This document shows, piece after piece, positions 25,086-34,275 of a stretch of 64,000 bases of DNA; position 1 is the first letter of the stretch, and the number at the start of each line of letters is the position of its first letter. Under the pieces are notes generated by a model. That model saw only the letters and a list, made by a program, of their open reading frames with translations, ran no database searches and had not been told where the DNA came from. Source of the stretch: Methylobacterium sp. J-067 (GTDB taxonomy: Bacteria; Pseudomonadota; Alphaproteobacteria; Rhizobiales; Beijerinckiaceae); contig NZ_JAKSXZ010000140.1 in NCBI RefSeq assembly GCF_022829465.1, forward strand, positions 1 to 64,000. Reading direction: 5' to 3'. The position numbers and the translations under genes are program-made.

Positions 25086-25877
25086 CTATCCCACCGGATC
25101 GCCGCCGCGCGCCTCGGCCAGGGCCCGCGTGAACGCCTCGGCCACGAGCAGCCCGTCGTAGCCGATGGAGGCGAGCTTGAAGCCCATCGCCAGCATCTCG
25201 CGGGCGCGGGCCGGGCCGGCGGCGAAGGCACAGGGGATCTTGCCCGCCGCGAGGGTGACGCGGATGATCTCCCGCAGAGCCTCCGTCACGGCGCTGCCGT
25301 TCGGATCGAAGGCGGCGCCGTTCGACAGGGCGATGGACAGGTCGCCGGGGCCGACGAGGATGCCGTCGATGCCCGGCACCCGCAGGATCTCCGGGAGGTT
25401 CGCGATGGCCTCGCGGGTCTCGCACATGGCGATGGTCATCGTGCGGGCGTTGGCCTGCGTCAGGTAATCCTGCGGGTCCGTGAGACCGGTGAACCACATC
25501 GACCGGTCAGGCCCCCAGCTGCGCTGGCCGACGGGCGGAAACTTCGTCGCGGCGGCCAGCGCGCGCGCATCCTCCACCGTGTTGATCATCGGCGCCACGA
25601 TGCCGGCCGCGCCCCCATCGAGCATCTTCGAGGCCATGGCGAAATCGCCCACCGCGATGCGCACGAGGCCGGGCTTGCCCCACAGCGCCAGCTCCGTGAG
25701 CCCTGCGGTGCAGGTGGCGACATCGTAGGTGCCGTGCTGCTGATCGAGGAGCACGACGTCGAAGCCCGCCCGCGCCATCAGCCCCGCCAGGGCGACATCC
25801 GCGAGGCAGGACCATCCGAGGAGGCGGCCGCCTTGACTGCGCAACAGGTCGGGCAGGCTCGGCACAGGTGCGGTCAC
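25086..25877 (-). CDS. HpcH/HpaI-family aldolase
   Basis: A 263-residue TIM-barrel class II aldolase that splits 4-hydroxy-2-oxo acids into pyruvate and an aldehyde, or catalyses the reverse. Family landmarks are LLDQQHGTYD (catalytic His), MCETREAI (metal Glu) and GILVGPGDLSIALS (metal Asp). The usual Glu before the His is Gln here (QQH). The substrate could be an aromatic-degradation intermediate or a sugar-acid product; no such pathway genes are adjacent. The GTG at 25877 has AGGA seven bases upstream; a TTG at 25892 is in frame without one. It lies 70 bases before the thiolase on the same strand. Confidence 0.9.
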   Translation of the reverse strand: MTAPVPSLPDLLRSQGGRLLGWSCLADVALAGLMARAGFDVVLLDQQHGTYDVATCTAGLTELALWGKPGLVRIAVGDFAMASKMLDGGAAGIVAPMINTVEDARALAAATKFPPVGQRSWGPDRSMWFTGLTDPQDYLTQANARTMTIAMCETREAIANLPEILRVPGIDGILVGPGDLSIALSNGAAFDPNGSAVTEALREIIRVTLAAGKIPCAFAAGPARAREMLAMGFKLASIGYDGLLVAEAFTRALAEARGGDPVG

Positions 25878-26156
25878 GGCGGGATCCTGCAACAGGGTTC
25901 GGTGCGGCCAGGATAGGGAAGCGAGCCCACCCCGGTCCAGCGCGCGCGAGGATGAAAACGCCTCAAGTTCGCCGGGTTCTCAACCGATCCTTAACCTTGC
26001 CCGGCCCTTAAAATCCTGCGGACATACGAACGACCGCGGAAGGGCCCGGCCCTTACTTTCGACAGATTCACGGGCGATACCCTTGATATCGCTCGCACTT
26101 CCGGCACCCGCGGCGCTCATGCCGCCGCGCCGGCTCGGAGCAGGAGACTTCGACGG

Positions 26157-26876
26157 ATGAACCCAGCCGACGCGATGCAGGCCGCCGCCCCCGTGGCCGA
26201 CATGAGCCTGCTCGGCTTGTTCCTCCAAGCCCATATTGTCGTGAAGATCGTGATGATCGGTCTGCTCAGCGCGTCGGTGTGGTGCTGGTCGATCATCGTG
26301 GACAAGACGCTCCTGTTCCGCCGCATCCGCAGCGAGATGGACGCCTTCGAGGACGCGTTCTGGTCCGGCCGCTCCCTGGAGGAGCTGTTCCGCTCCTTCA
26401 ACGACCGTCCGGCCACCGGCCTCGCCGCCGTCTTCGTCGCCGCGATGCGCGAGTGGAAGCGCTCCTTCGAGGGCTCGGGCCGTCAGGTCCAATCGCTCTC
26501 CCAGCGCATCGAGAAGCAGCTCGACGTCACCATCCACCGCGAGGTCGAGCGACTCGAATCGCGCCTGCTGTTCCTCGCCTCCATCGGCTCGGCCGGTCCG
26601 TATATCGGCCTGTTCGGCACGGTGTGGGGCATCATGACCGCCTTCACCTCGATCGCGGCCTCGAAGAACACCTCCCTCGCCGTCGTGGCGCCGGGCATCG
26701 CGGAGGCGCTGTTCGCCACCGCCATCGGCCTGTTCGCCGCCATCCCGGCGGTGCTGGCCTACAACAAGCTCCAGGCCGAAGTCGCCAAGGCGCAGTCGCG
26801 CCTGGAAGGCTTCGCGGACGAATTCTCGGCGATCCTGTCCCGGCAGATCGACGAACGCCTGTCGCTGGCCGCCTGA
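26157..26876 (+). CDS. tolQ: Tol-Pal system protein TolQ
   Basis: A 239-residue inner-membrane proton-channel subunit of the Tol machine, which pulls the outer membrane inward at division. Three membrane helices are visible: about 20-45 (IVVKIVMIGLLSASVWCWSI), about 140-160 (GPYIGLFGTVWGIMTAF) and about 175-200 (GIAEALFATAIGLFAAIPAV). The ATG has AGGAG nine bases upstream. It starts the operon tolQ-tolR-tolA-tolB; the usual upstream thioesterase ybgC is not present. Confidence 0.96.
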   Translation: MNPADAMQAAAPVADMSLLGLFLQAHIVVKIVMIGLLSASVWCWSIIVDKTLLFRRIRSEMDAFEDAFWSGRSLEELFRSFNDRPATGLAAVFVAAMREWKRSFEGSGRQVQSLSQRIEKQLDVTIHREVERLESRLLFLASIGSAGPYIGLFGTVWGIMTAFTSIAASKNTSLAVVAPGIAEALFATAIGLFAAIPAVLAYNKLQAEVAKAQSRLEGFADEFSAILSRQIDERLSLAA

Positions 26877-26888
26877 GGAGACAGACCG

Positions 26889-27335
26889 ATGGCCATGGCG
26901 GCAGGGGCTGGACAAGGCGGAACGAAGCGGCGGCGCAGGCGCGGTCGCCGCAGCGGCGCCATCAACGAAATCAACATGACGCCGTTCATCGACGTCGTGC
27001 TGGTGCTGCTCATCATCTTCATGGTGGCGGCGCCGATGATGACGGTGGGCGTGCCCCTCGACCTGCCGCAATCCAAGGCGTCGCCCCTCAACTCGGATGT
27101 GAAGCCGATCACCCTCTCCATCCGGCAGACCGGCCAGATCTTCCTCGGCGAGGACGAACTGACCGACGACAGCATCGTCGCCAAGCTCACGGCCGCCGCC
27201 AAGAACGGCACCGAGGACCGGGTGTTCGTGCGCGGTGACAAGCGCGTCGATTACGGCCGCGTCGCCCAGGTCATGGCCATCGTGACGGGCGGGGGCTTCC
27301 GTCACGTCGCCCTCGTCACCGAGCCCGAGCACTAG
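26889..27335 (+). CDS. tolR: Tol-Pal system protein TolR (ExbD/TolR family)
   Basis: A 148-residue single-pass partner of TolQ. A basic cytoplasmic start is followed by INEINMTPFIDVVLVLLIIF, the family's membrane helix with the conserved proton-path Asp (FIDV). A periplasmic domain with FLGEDELTDDSIVAKL follows. It lies 12 bases after tolQ with GAGGAG before the ATG, and 13 bases before tolA. Confidence 0.96.
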   Translation: MAMAAGAGQGGTKRRRRRGRRSGAINEINMTPFIDVVLVLLIIFMVAAPMMTVGVPLDLPQSKASPLNSDVKPITLSIRQTGQIFLGEDELTDDSIVAKLTAAAKNGTEDRVFVRGDKRVDYGRVAQVMAIVTGGGFRHVALVTEPEH

Positions 27336-27348
27336 GGGACGCGCTGCC

Positions 27349-28728
27349 TTGGCGATCTCCCTGCCCAAGTTGGACCGCCGGGAACCCGGCGTCTGGATCT
27401 CGGCCGGCACCCATGTGGCCCTGCTCGGCTTCGTGCTGCTCGGCGTCTCCGCCCCTGCCCTGCCCGAGGCGCAGGAGGGCGTGCCCGTCGAGATCGTCAC
27501 CGAGAACCAGCTCTCCGAACTCACCAAGGGCGAGCGTCAGGCCGACAAGCCGATGCCGAACGCGCAGAGCCGTGCGGACAAGCAGGCCGAAAAGATCGAA
27601 GAGCGCGAGCCCGAGAATTCCAAGACCGACGCCCCCACGGCGCCGAAGCGCACGGCCGAGATGAAGCTCGCCAACGCGGACGAGATGCCCCTGCGCGCCG
27701 AGCCGGACGTGAACGAGGCCGAAGCCGCCAAGGCGGCGAAGGCCGCCGAGGAGAAGCGCGAGGCCGAGAAGGCCGCCAAGGCCGCCGCCGACAAGGCTGC
27801 GGCGGACAAGGCCGCTGCCGCTGAGAAGGCTGCCGCCGCCAAAGCTGCTGCCGAGAGCAAGGCGAAGGCCGAGGCCAAGGCCGCCGAGGCGAAGGCCAAG
27901 GCCGAGGCGGAAGCCGAGAAGCGCGAGCAACTCGACAAGCTGATCGAGCGCCAGGAAGCGGAAGCCGCCGCCCAGGCCAAGGCCGACGCCGCCAAGAAGG
28001 CCGCCGAGGCCAAGGCGAAGGCGGAAGCCGCCAAGGAGGCGGCGAAGAAGGTCGCGGAGGCGAAGGCCAAGGCCGAAGCGGAGGCCGAGCGCCAGAAAGA
28101 GATCGCCGAAGCCAAGGCAGAGGCGGAGCGCGAGAAGGCGGAAGCCGCCGCCGAGGCGAAGGCCAAGGCGGACGCGGCCGAGAAGGCCCGGGCCGATGCC
28201 GCCGCCAAGGCGAAGGCCAAGGCCGTGGCGGATGCCAAGGCGAAGGCCGATGGCGAGGCCAAGGCGCGCAAGCAGGCCGAACTCGCTGAGAAGTTCAACG
28301 CGGGCGACATCCGCTCGATGCTCAATTCCAAGGTCCCGTCGCAATCGACCGGCTCCACCGGCCATGCGGTGCAGAAGGTCGCCGCCCTCGGCGCCGCCAC
28401 GGGGAACGCGCAGCGCCTGTCGCCGTCGCTGCGCGACGCTCTCGTCGGCATGCTGCAGCAGCAGATCGAGCGGTGCTACTCGGCGCCGCCCGGCGCGGCC
28501 CAGGGCGTGGTGCTGCCGGTGCTCGACATCCGCCTGAACCCGGACGGATCGCTCAGCAACGAACCGCGCATCATGCGCGGCGGTGCCAGCGCGGTGGACC
28601 AATCCATCGCCCAGGCCGCGCTTCGGGCGGTCAGGCGGTGTGCGCCCTATCGCATACCGGCGACCTACGCGCCGTATTACAACGACTGGAAGGCGATCAA
28701 CGCGGAGTTCGAGTTCACGGCGACGTAA
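27349..28728 (+). CDS. tolA: Tol-Pal system protein TolA
   Basis: A 459-residue protein that spans the periplasm and links the TolQR motor to TolB/Pal. It has one membrane anchor (WISAGTHVALLGFVLLGVSA, about 15-34), then a very long Ala/Lys/Glu coiled coil (about 120-310, rich in AAKAKAEA runs). A globular C-terminal TonB/TolA-type domain follows (about 365-459), starting LSPSLRDALVGMLQQQIERC. The start is TTG 27349 with AGGGGA about ten bases upstream. The low-complexity helix makes other frames long here; only this one has the anchor and the domain. Confidence 0.93.
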   Translation: MAISLPKLDRREPGVWISAGTHVALLGFVLLGVSAPALPEAQEGVPVEIVTENQLSELTKGERQADKPMPNAQSRADKQAEKIEEREPENSKTDAPTAPKRTAEMKLANADEMPLRAEPDVNEAEAAKAAKAAEEKREAEKAAKAAADKAAADKAAAAEKAAAAKAAAESKAKAEAKAAEAKAKAEAEAEKREQLDKLIERQEAEAAAQAKADAAKKAAEAKAKAEAAKEAAKKVAEAKAKAEAEAERQKEIAEAKAEAEREKAEAAAEAKAKADAAEKARADAAAKAKAKAVADAKAKADGEAKARKQAELAEKFNAGDIRSMLNSKVPSQSTGSTGHAVQKVAALGAATGNAQRLSPSLRDALVGMLQQQIERCYSAPPGAAQGVVLPVLDIRLNPDGSLSNEPRIMRGGASAVDQSIAQAALRAVRRCAPYRIPATYAPYYNDWKAINAEFEFTAT

Positions 28729-28782
28729 CCGCCGAGGCCCCCGCCGTCGCCGCCCTTCCCCCGTCTGACCACGACCGAGACG

Positions 28783-30126
28783 ATGATCGACAGCCTCACT
28801 CGCCGGCACGGCCCCTCGCGGCCCACCCACCTCCTGGCGTTCCTCGCCTTTATCGCCCTGGCCCTCGGCTTCGCCGGGCCGGCGCAGGCGCAGCTGCAAC
28901 TCAGGATCGGTGGCGGCAGCTTCCAGCCCCTCCCCATCGCCGTCGCCGATTTCGGCGGCGATCCGAGCCTCGGCGGGTTGCTGAGCGGGGTGGTGACGAA
29001 CAACCTGCGCCGCTCCGGCTACTTCGCCCCCCTCGACAAGGGGCGCTTCCCCGAGAACCCGCCCTTCGACGCCGCCCCGAACTTCGAGAAGTGGCGCGCC
29101 ACCGGCGTGCAGGGCCTCGTGACCGGCCGTGTGGTGCGCGACGGCGGCGGGCGCCTGAAGGTCGAGTTCCGCCTGTGGGACGTGACCTCCGGCCAGCAGA
29201 TGATCGGCCAGCAATACGCCACCGATCCGGCCAACGCGCGCCGCGCCGGGCACCTGATCTCGGATCAGGTCTACACCAAGATCACCGGCCTCGGGCCGTG
29301 GTTCGACAGCCGCATCGCCTTCGTGGACGAGACCGGCCCGAAGGAGAACCGCCGCAAGCGGCTGATGGTGATGGATCAGGACGGTGCCAACGTCCGCGCC
29401 ATCACCTCGGGTGAGATGTCGATCGTCGCCCCGCGCTACTCGCCGAGCACGCAGGAGATCGCCTTCATGGCGCAGGCCGCCGGCCACCAGCCGCGCGTTC
29501 AGGTGATCAACCTCGAAACCGGCTCCCGGCAGGCCTTCGGCTCGGTCGATTCGATGAGCGCCAGCCCGCGCTTCTCCCCCGATGGCCGCCGCCTCGTGAT
29601 GAGCGTGCAATCGGGTGGCAACGCCGACATCGTGACGATGGACCTCGCCTCCAAGGCGCAGAAGCCCATCACAAGCGGGCTCGCCATCGACACCTCGCCG
29701 ACCTACTCCCCCGACGGCAGCCAGATCGCCTTCGAATCGGATCGCGGCGGCTCGCAGCAGGTCTACGTGATGGGCGCGGACGGCTCGAACCCGCACCGCA
29801 TCACCTTCGGCACCGGCTCGGCCTCGCAGCCGGCGTGGTCGCCGCGTGGCGACCTGATCGCCTACACCCGCCAGCGCAACGGCGGTTTCGCGATCTGCGT
29901 CGCCAAGACGGACGGGACCGGCGAGCGCGTGCTCACCGAAGGCTTCCACAACGAGAGCCCGTCCTTCTCGCCGAACGGCCAGTACGTGGTGTTCTTCCGC
30001 GATCCGGGCGGCCAGGGCGGCGGTAAGCTGTACATGGTCGACATCACCGGCAAGGTCGAGCAGCCGGTGCCGACGCCGGCCTACGCCTCCGACCCGACGT
30101 GGTCGCCGCTCCTCGCGGGGCGCTGA
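28783..30126 (+). CDS. tolB: Tol-Pal system beta-propeller protein TolB
   Basis: A 447-residue periplasmic protein with a signal peptide (HLLAFLAFIALALGFAGPAQ, cleaved near AQAQ). An N-terminal domain (PIAVADFGGDPSLGGLLSGV) is followed by a six-bladed propeller made of repeats such as SPRFSPDGRRLVMS, SPTYSPDGSQIAFESD and SPSFSPNGQYVVFF. It transmits TolA force to Pal. It ends the tol cluster: the next gene converges on it from the other strand 13 bases away, so the usual pal gene does not follow. Confidence 0.97.
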   Translation: MIDSLTRRHGPSRPTHLLAFLAFIALALGFAGPAQAQLQLRIGGGSFQPLPIAVADFGGDPSLGGLLSGVVTNNLRRSGYFAPLDKGRFPENPPFDAAPNFEKWRATGVQGLVTGRVVRDGGGRLKVEFRLWDVTSGQQMIGQQYATDPANARRAGHLISDQVYTKITGLGPWFDSRIAFVDETGPKENRRKRLMVMDQDGANVRAITSGEMSIVAPRYSPSTQEIAFMAQAAGHQPRVQVINLETGSRQAFGSVDSMSASPRFSPDGRRLVMSVQSGGNADIVTMDLASKAQKPITSGLAIDTSPTYSPDGSQIAFESDRGGSQQVYVMGADGSNPHRITFGTGSASQPAWSPRGDLIAYTRQRNGGFAICVAKTDGTGERVLTEGFHNESPSFSPNGQYVVFFRDPGGQGGGKLYMVDITGKVEQPVPTPAYASDPTWSPLLAGR

Positions 30127-30139
30127 GCGGCGCCCTCTC

Positions 30140-31372
30140 TCAGCTCTGGGTGAGCAGCCTGTCCCGCGCCCGCAAGGCCGGGAACAGGCGACCCCAGAGC
30201 AGCGCGACCCCCACCGTCGCCACGCCGCCGAGCACGACCGCCGGCACCGCGCCCACCGCTGCCGCGAGCAATCCCGATTCGAACTCGCCGAGTTCGTTCG
30301 AGGCGCCGATGAAGACGGTGTTTACTGCCGCCACCCGGCCGCGCATGGCATCCGGCGTTTCCCCCTGCACGAAGCTCTGGCGGACGTAGACCGAGATCAT
30401 GTCGGCGGCGCCCGTCACGAACAGGCAGGCCATCGACAGGGGCAGCGAGGTCGAGACGCCGAACACGACGGTGGCAAGGCCGAACACGATCACCGCGCGC
30501 AGCATGCGGAGGCCGGCATGCCGGCGCAGCGGGTATGAGGCGAGGATCAGCGCCATCGTCACCGCCCCCGCCGCCGGCATGCTGCGCAGGAGGCCGAGGC
30601 CGAGCGGCCCGACATGCAGCACCGACGCCGCGTAGATTGGCAGCAGTGCCGTCGCCCCGCCGAACAGCACCGCGAAGAGGTCGAGGCTGATGGCGCCGAG
30701 CACCACGGGCTGCGAGCGGATGTAGCCGATCCCCGCGAGCAGCGTGCCCCACGTCACCTTCGGCCGCTCCGTGACCGGCGCCGGCCGATGCCGGATCAGC
30801 GCGACACTGAGGCTCGCGAGGGCGAAGCACGTTCCCGCCACCGCGAACACGACCTTCGGCCCGAGGGCATAGAGCAGGCCGCCGAGCGCCGGTCCCATCA
30901 CCGAGGCGGTCTGCCAGAGGGAGGCGTTCCACGCGATGGCCGAGCTGAAGAGCGACCCCGGCACGAGGGTCGGCAGCAGGGCCTGCAAGGCGGGGTTCGC
31001 GAAGGCGCGGGCCGTGCCGACGATCACCACCAGCGCGTAGATCGGCCCGACCATCGCGGCCCCGCTCAGCGCGTAGGCGAGGAGGCCGAAGCTCGCCACC
31101 GCCTGCAGGGCGAAGGCGGCCGAGCCGACGATGCGCCGCTCGTAGACGTCGGCGACATGGCCGCTCACCAGGGCGCTCAGCATGGCGGGCAGGAAGCCGG
31201 CGAGGCCCACGAGGCCCAGCGCCAGGGCGGACCGGGTCAGGTCATAGACGAACCACCCGATCGCCACCGCCTGCATCTGGTAGGCGAGGCCGGTAAGGAA
31301 CCGGGCCGTGCCGAAGAGCCGGAAATCGCCGTTGGCGAAGACGGCGTAGCCGGATTTCGTGGTGTCGGACAT
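30140..31372 (-). CDS. Major facilitator superfamily transporter, probable exporter (MFS_3 / EntS-like)
   Basis: A 410-residue protein with about 12 membrane helices. The start NGDFRLFGTARFLTGLAYQM and the loop GHVADVYERR match the MFS_3 drug or siderophore exporter group, in which the second is the conserved G-x-x-A-D-x-x-x-R-R loop between helices 2 and 3. The substrate is unknown. The ATG at 31372 (MSDTTKSG) has GGAAGG just upstream; a longer frame to 31417 has no signal. It converges with tolB and follows divL on the same strand. Confidence 0.88.
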   Translation of the reverse strand: MSDTTKSGYAVFANGDFRLFGTARFLTGLAYQMQAVAIGWFVYDLTRSALALGLVGLAGFLPAMLSALVSGHVADVYERRIVGSAAFALQAVASFGLLAYALSGAAMVGPIYALVVIVGTARAFANPALQALLPTLVPGSLFSSAIAWNASLWQTASVMGPALGGLLYALGPKVVFAVAGTCFALASLSVALIRHRPAPVTERPKVTWGTLLAGIGYIRSQPVVLGAISLDLFAVLFGGATALLPIYAASVLHVGPLGLGLLRSMPAAGAVTMALILASYPLRRHAGLRMLRAVIVFGLATVVFGVSTSLPLSMACLFVTGAADMISVYVRQSFVQGETPDAMRGRVAAVNTVFIGASNELGEFESGLLAAAVGAVPAVVLGGVATVGVALLWGRLFPALRARDRLLTQS

Positions 31373-31465
31373 CCGCCTTCCGTGGGGCGCGGGCCTCGCG
31401 GAAGCAAGCGCGGCCACGCGGGGCGAGTGCGCCCGATTTGTTTCGGAATCACATCAATCGCGAGG

Positions 31466-33979
31466 TCACGCGATGGAGATGCGTGACAATTCCGGGCGGC
31501 GCTCCGGCTGGGGCTCGTCCGGCACCTGAAGGGGGAAGTGGCAGGTCACGCAGGTGCCGACGCCCTGCTCCGTCTCCAATTCCACCCGGCCGCCATGCAG
31601 CTCCACGAAGGAGCGGACGATGGAGAGGCCGAGGCCCACGCCCCGGTGGCGGGTACCCCGCGTGTGGCTCTCGAACCGGTTGAAGACGAGCTCCCTCACC
31701 TCCGGCGACATGCCGACCCCGTGGTCGCGCACGCTGAGGACGAGATCGCGGGAGGAGCGCCGCGCGGCGATCTCGACCCGCTGGCCGGGATCGGAGAAGC
31801 CCACGGCGTTGGAGAGCAGGTTGAACAGGATCTGGCGGATGCGTTTCCCGTCGGCGCGGACGGTGCCGATGTCGGCGGGCACATCGACGGAAAGGCCGAT
31901 CCGCGCCTCGGCCAGCCGGTCTTCGAGACCGCGCACGGCGGCTTCGACGGTCGCGTGAACGTCCACGTCCTCGCGCTGCAATTCCAGCGACCCGGCATCG
32001 ATGGAGGCGAGGTCCAGGATGTCGTTGATCATCACCAGCAGCGAGCCGGAGGAGCGCATGATGTGGTCGGCGTATTCCCGTTGCCGCGTGTTCAATGCGC
32101 CCACCGTCTCGTCGCCGAGCAACTGGGTGAAGCCGATGATGTTCGTGAGCGGAGAGCGCAACTCGTAGGAGACGTGGTGGACGAAGGTGTCGCGCAGTTC
32201 GGCGGCCTTTTCCAGCGCCTCGTTCTTCTCGATGAGCATCCGCTCAACGTTCACGCTGGCTGTGACGTCGATCAGGGTCAAGAGGGTCGCGCCCTCGGGC
32301 AGGGGCTGCGTCGCGCAATCGAGGACCGTGCCGTCCACCATCTCGATGCGGCGGGCCAGGGCCACGCGGGCTTCGAGGCCCACCACCGCGTCGCGGATAT
32401 CTAGCCACTGGTTCTCGGCCGGGGCGAAGGCCTTGCAGCGCAGGATCACCGAATCGACGTGCGGTTTCGCGTCGACCATCTCTGGGTCGAGGCGCCACAC
32501 CGTCGTGAAGGCGCGGTTGGCGAGGTGCAGGCGTCCGTCCGCCCCGAACACCGCCACCGGCTCGGCCAGGGTATCCAGGGTCTCGGCCTGGAGACGGCGC
32601 AGGGCATTGTAACGGGACTCGGCATTGAGCCGGTCCGAGACGTCCTCGAACAGGTAGGTCAGGCCGCCCTGCGGGTTCGGATCGGCCACGACGCGCAGGG
32701 TACGGCCGTCCGGCAGATACCACCACGCCTGATGTGCCTCGGCGGCGCGGTAGGCGGCGAGCACGCCGTGCTTCCAGGTGCGGAAGTCGGCGTGTTCTTC
32801 GAGCTTCCGCTGCGAGCGCAGCAGGTCGAGGATTTCACCGTCCGAGGGGCGGCTGTCGAGGAAGGCCGGATCGAGGTCCCACAGGGCGCGGTATGCGGCG
32901 TTGTGGAAGATCAGGCGCTGGCCCACGTCGAACATCGCCACGGCGGTGGGCAATTGATCGAGGGTGCGGGCGTTGGCGTTCATCTGCTGCTGCAGGTCGG
33001 CGCGGACGCTCTCCAACTCGGAAACGTCCACCGCCATGCCGACGCGACCGCCTTCGAGGACGGTTTCGTACACGTCGAGGACGCGCCGGTTGCCGGACAT
33101 CACCGCCGAAACGCGGGGCGCCCGGCGTGGGCCACCGGCGGCGACGACCGCCTCCTCGCGGGCGATGGTGTCCCGCGCCGGACGGTCGAGGAGTTCCATC
33201 CCGGCGTCGATCACCGCCTCGCGGCTCGCGGCCTCCACGGCGGTGACGTAGGCGGCGTTTACCCAGGCGAGGCCGCCGTCGCGGTTGCGGCGCCAGACCG
33301 GCTGCGGGATCGCGTCGAGCAGGGTCGCCAGCGCCGAGAGGCCGCGCCGCGTCTCGTCGAGGGTGATCCGCAGTTCGGAAATCTCGCGCCGCTCGGAGGT
33401 GGTCTCGCGCAGGCGCAGCAGAGCCCGGCCCGCCACCGTCCGCCCCTGGGCGTCGATGTTGCGCCCGCTCTGGGTGCGCAGGTCGAGGGTGAAGCCGATC
33501 CCGCGGGTGAGCAGCGTGTCGAGGGCCGCCTCGACCGCCTGTGCGTCGGCCGGCATCAGCCACGCGCCGAAGGCCAGCACCCGGCGCGCGGAATCCGCCA
33601 CCGCCCGCTCGCCGTTCAACGCGATGCCGACATCGCCCTCGATCACCGGCTCGCTGTTCTCGTCCCAGGTGATGACCACCTGCCGGTCGGCGTTCAGCAG
33701 CATCTCGGCGCGGTCATGGGCGCCGCGCAGCAGGTTCAGGGCCGCGACGAGGTCCTGCTCCCGCCGGGTCCAGCGGGCGCGCTCATAGAGATAGAGAAGG
33801 GCGAGGATCACCGCGAAGGCGACGAGGCCGCCGAAGACGGCGAGCCCGGCGACGCCGTGCATCTCCCTGGGCGCGTGAGCCGCCGGGACGTCCTGCATTT
33901 CCGCAAAGGCCGCGCCCGCCGCGAACAGCGCGAGAATCCCCACGCCGACCCGCAGCTGCGCCGCACGTCCGACCCGCAT
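31466..33979 (-). CDS. divL: DivL-like tyrosine pseudo-histidine kinase, multi-PAS
   Basis: An 837-residue membrane-anchored sensor. A short N-terminal hydrophobic stretch and a membrane helix (about 44-66) lead into several PAS domains (about 215-575). A dimerisation helix and a HATPase domain follow, with an N-box (LFNLLSNAV), DHGVGMS and GVGLGLSIVRSFVELHGG. At the phospho-acceptor the normal S-H-E-L-R is S-Y-E-L-R: Y605 (codon 32165-32167) replaces histidine. That is the hallmark of DivL, the essential cell-cycle regulator that controls CckA and hence CtrA by binding DivK. Adjacency to ahcY is familiar from other Rhizobiales. The ATG at 33979 is preferred over a TTG at 33994. The tsaE gene that often follows divL is absent here. 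Confidence 0.9.
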   Translation of the reverse strand: MRVGRAAQLRVGVGILALFAAGAAFAEMQDVPAAHAPREMHGVAGLAVFGGLVAFAVILALLYLYERARWTRREQDLVAALNLLRGAHDRAEMLLNADRQVVITWDENSEPVIEGDVGIALNGERAVADSARRVLAFGAWLMPADAQAVEAALDTLLTRGIGFTLDLRTQSGRNIDAQGRTVAGRALLRLRETTSERREISELRITLDETRRGLSALATLLDAIPQPVWRRNRDGGLAWVNAAYVTAVEAASREAVIDAGMELLDRPARDTIAREEAVVAAGGPRRAPRVSAVMSGNRRVLDVYETVLEGGRVGMAVDVSELESVRADLQQQMNANARTLDQLPTAVAMFDVGQRLIFHNAAYRALWDLDPAFLDSRPSDGEILDLLRSQRKLEEHADFRTWKHGVLAAYRAAEAHQAWWYLPDGRTLRVVADPNPQGGLTYLFEDVSDRLNAESRYNALRRLQAETLDTLAEPVAVFGADGRLHLANRAFTTVWRLDPEMVDAKPHVDSVILRCKAFAPAENQWLDIRDAVVGLEARVALARRIEMVDGTVLDCATQPLPEGATLLTLIDVTASVNVERMLIEKNEALEKAAELRDTFVHHVSYELRSPLTNIIGFTQLLGDETVGALNTRQREYADHIMRSSGSLLVMINDILDLASIDAGSLELQREDVDVHATVEAAVRGLEDRLAEARIGLSVDVPADIGTVRADGKRIRQILFNLLSNAVGFSDPGQRVEIAARRSSRDLVLSVRDHGVGMSPEVRELVFNRFESHTRGTRHRGVGLGLSIVRSFVELHGGRVELETEQGVGTCVTCHFPLQVPDEPQPERRPELSRISIA

Positions 33980-34225
33980 CCGCCATGCCCCCAAGCTCTC
34001 GTCACCGCCGGCGTGCGCCCGAGCGATGCGAAACGCACCCTGCCGCGGATGCCCTCTGCCGGGGCTGCCGCGGTACGCCTGTCACTGAGTCGGGGGCACC
34101 TTACCGTGGGGGGGATTCCCGCCGGAAGGAGAACGAAGCGTGGCTTTGGCCCCGGGGGGTAAATCCGCCGTTAACGACACCGAGAAGACACACCTTCCTG
34201 TGCCGAATTAGGCTTGACAAACGAA

Positions 34226-34250
34226 GGGCCCGGCGCAGCGCGCCGGGCCC
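34226..34250 (-). terminator. Terminator of ahcY
   Basis: GGGCCCGGCGC (34226-34236) pairs perfectly with GCGCCGGGCCC (34240-34250) around a 3-base loop, 25 bases after the ahcY stop. The minus strand continues with TTCGTTTG, a partial T-run. The surrounding 296 bases between divL and ahcY hold no gene and presumably the divL promoter. Confidence 0.75.
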
Positions 34251-34275
34251 CTATAGTGTGTAGCGTGCGAGGGTT

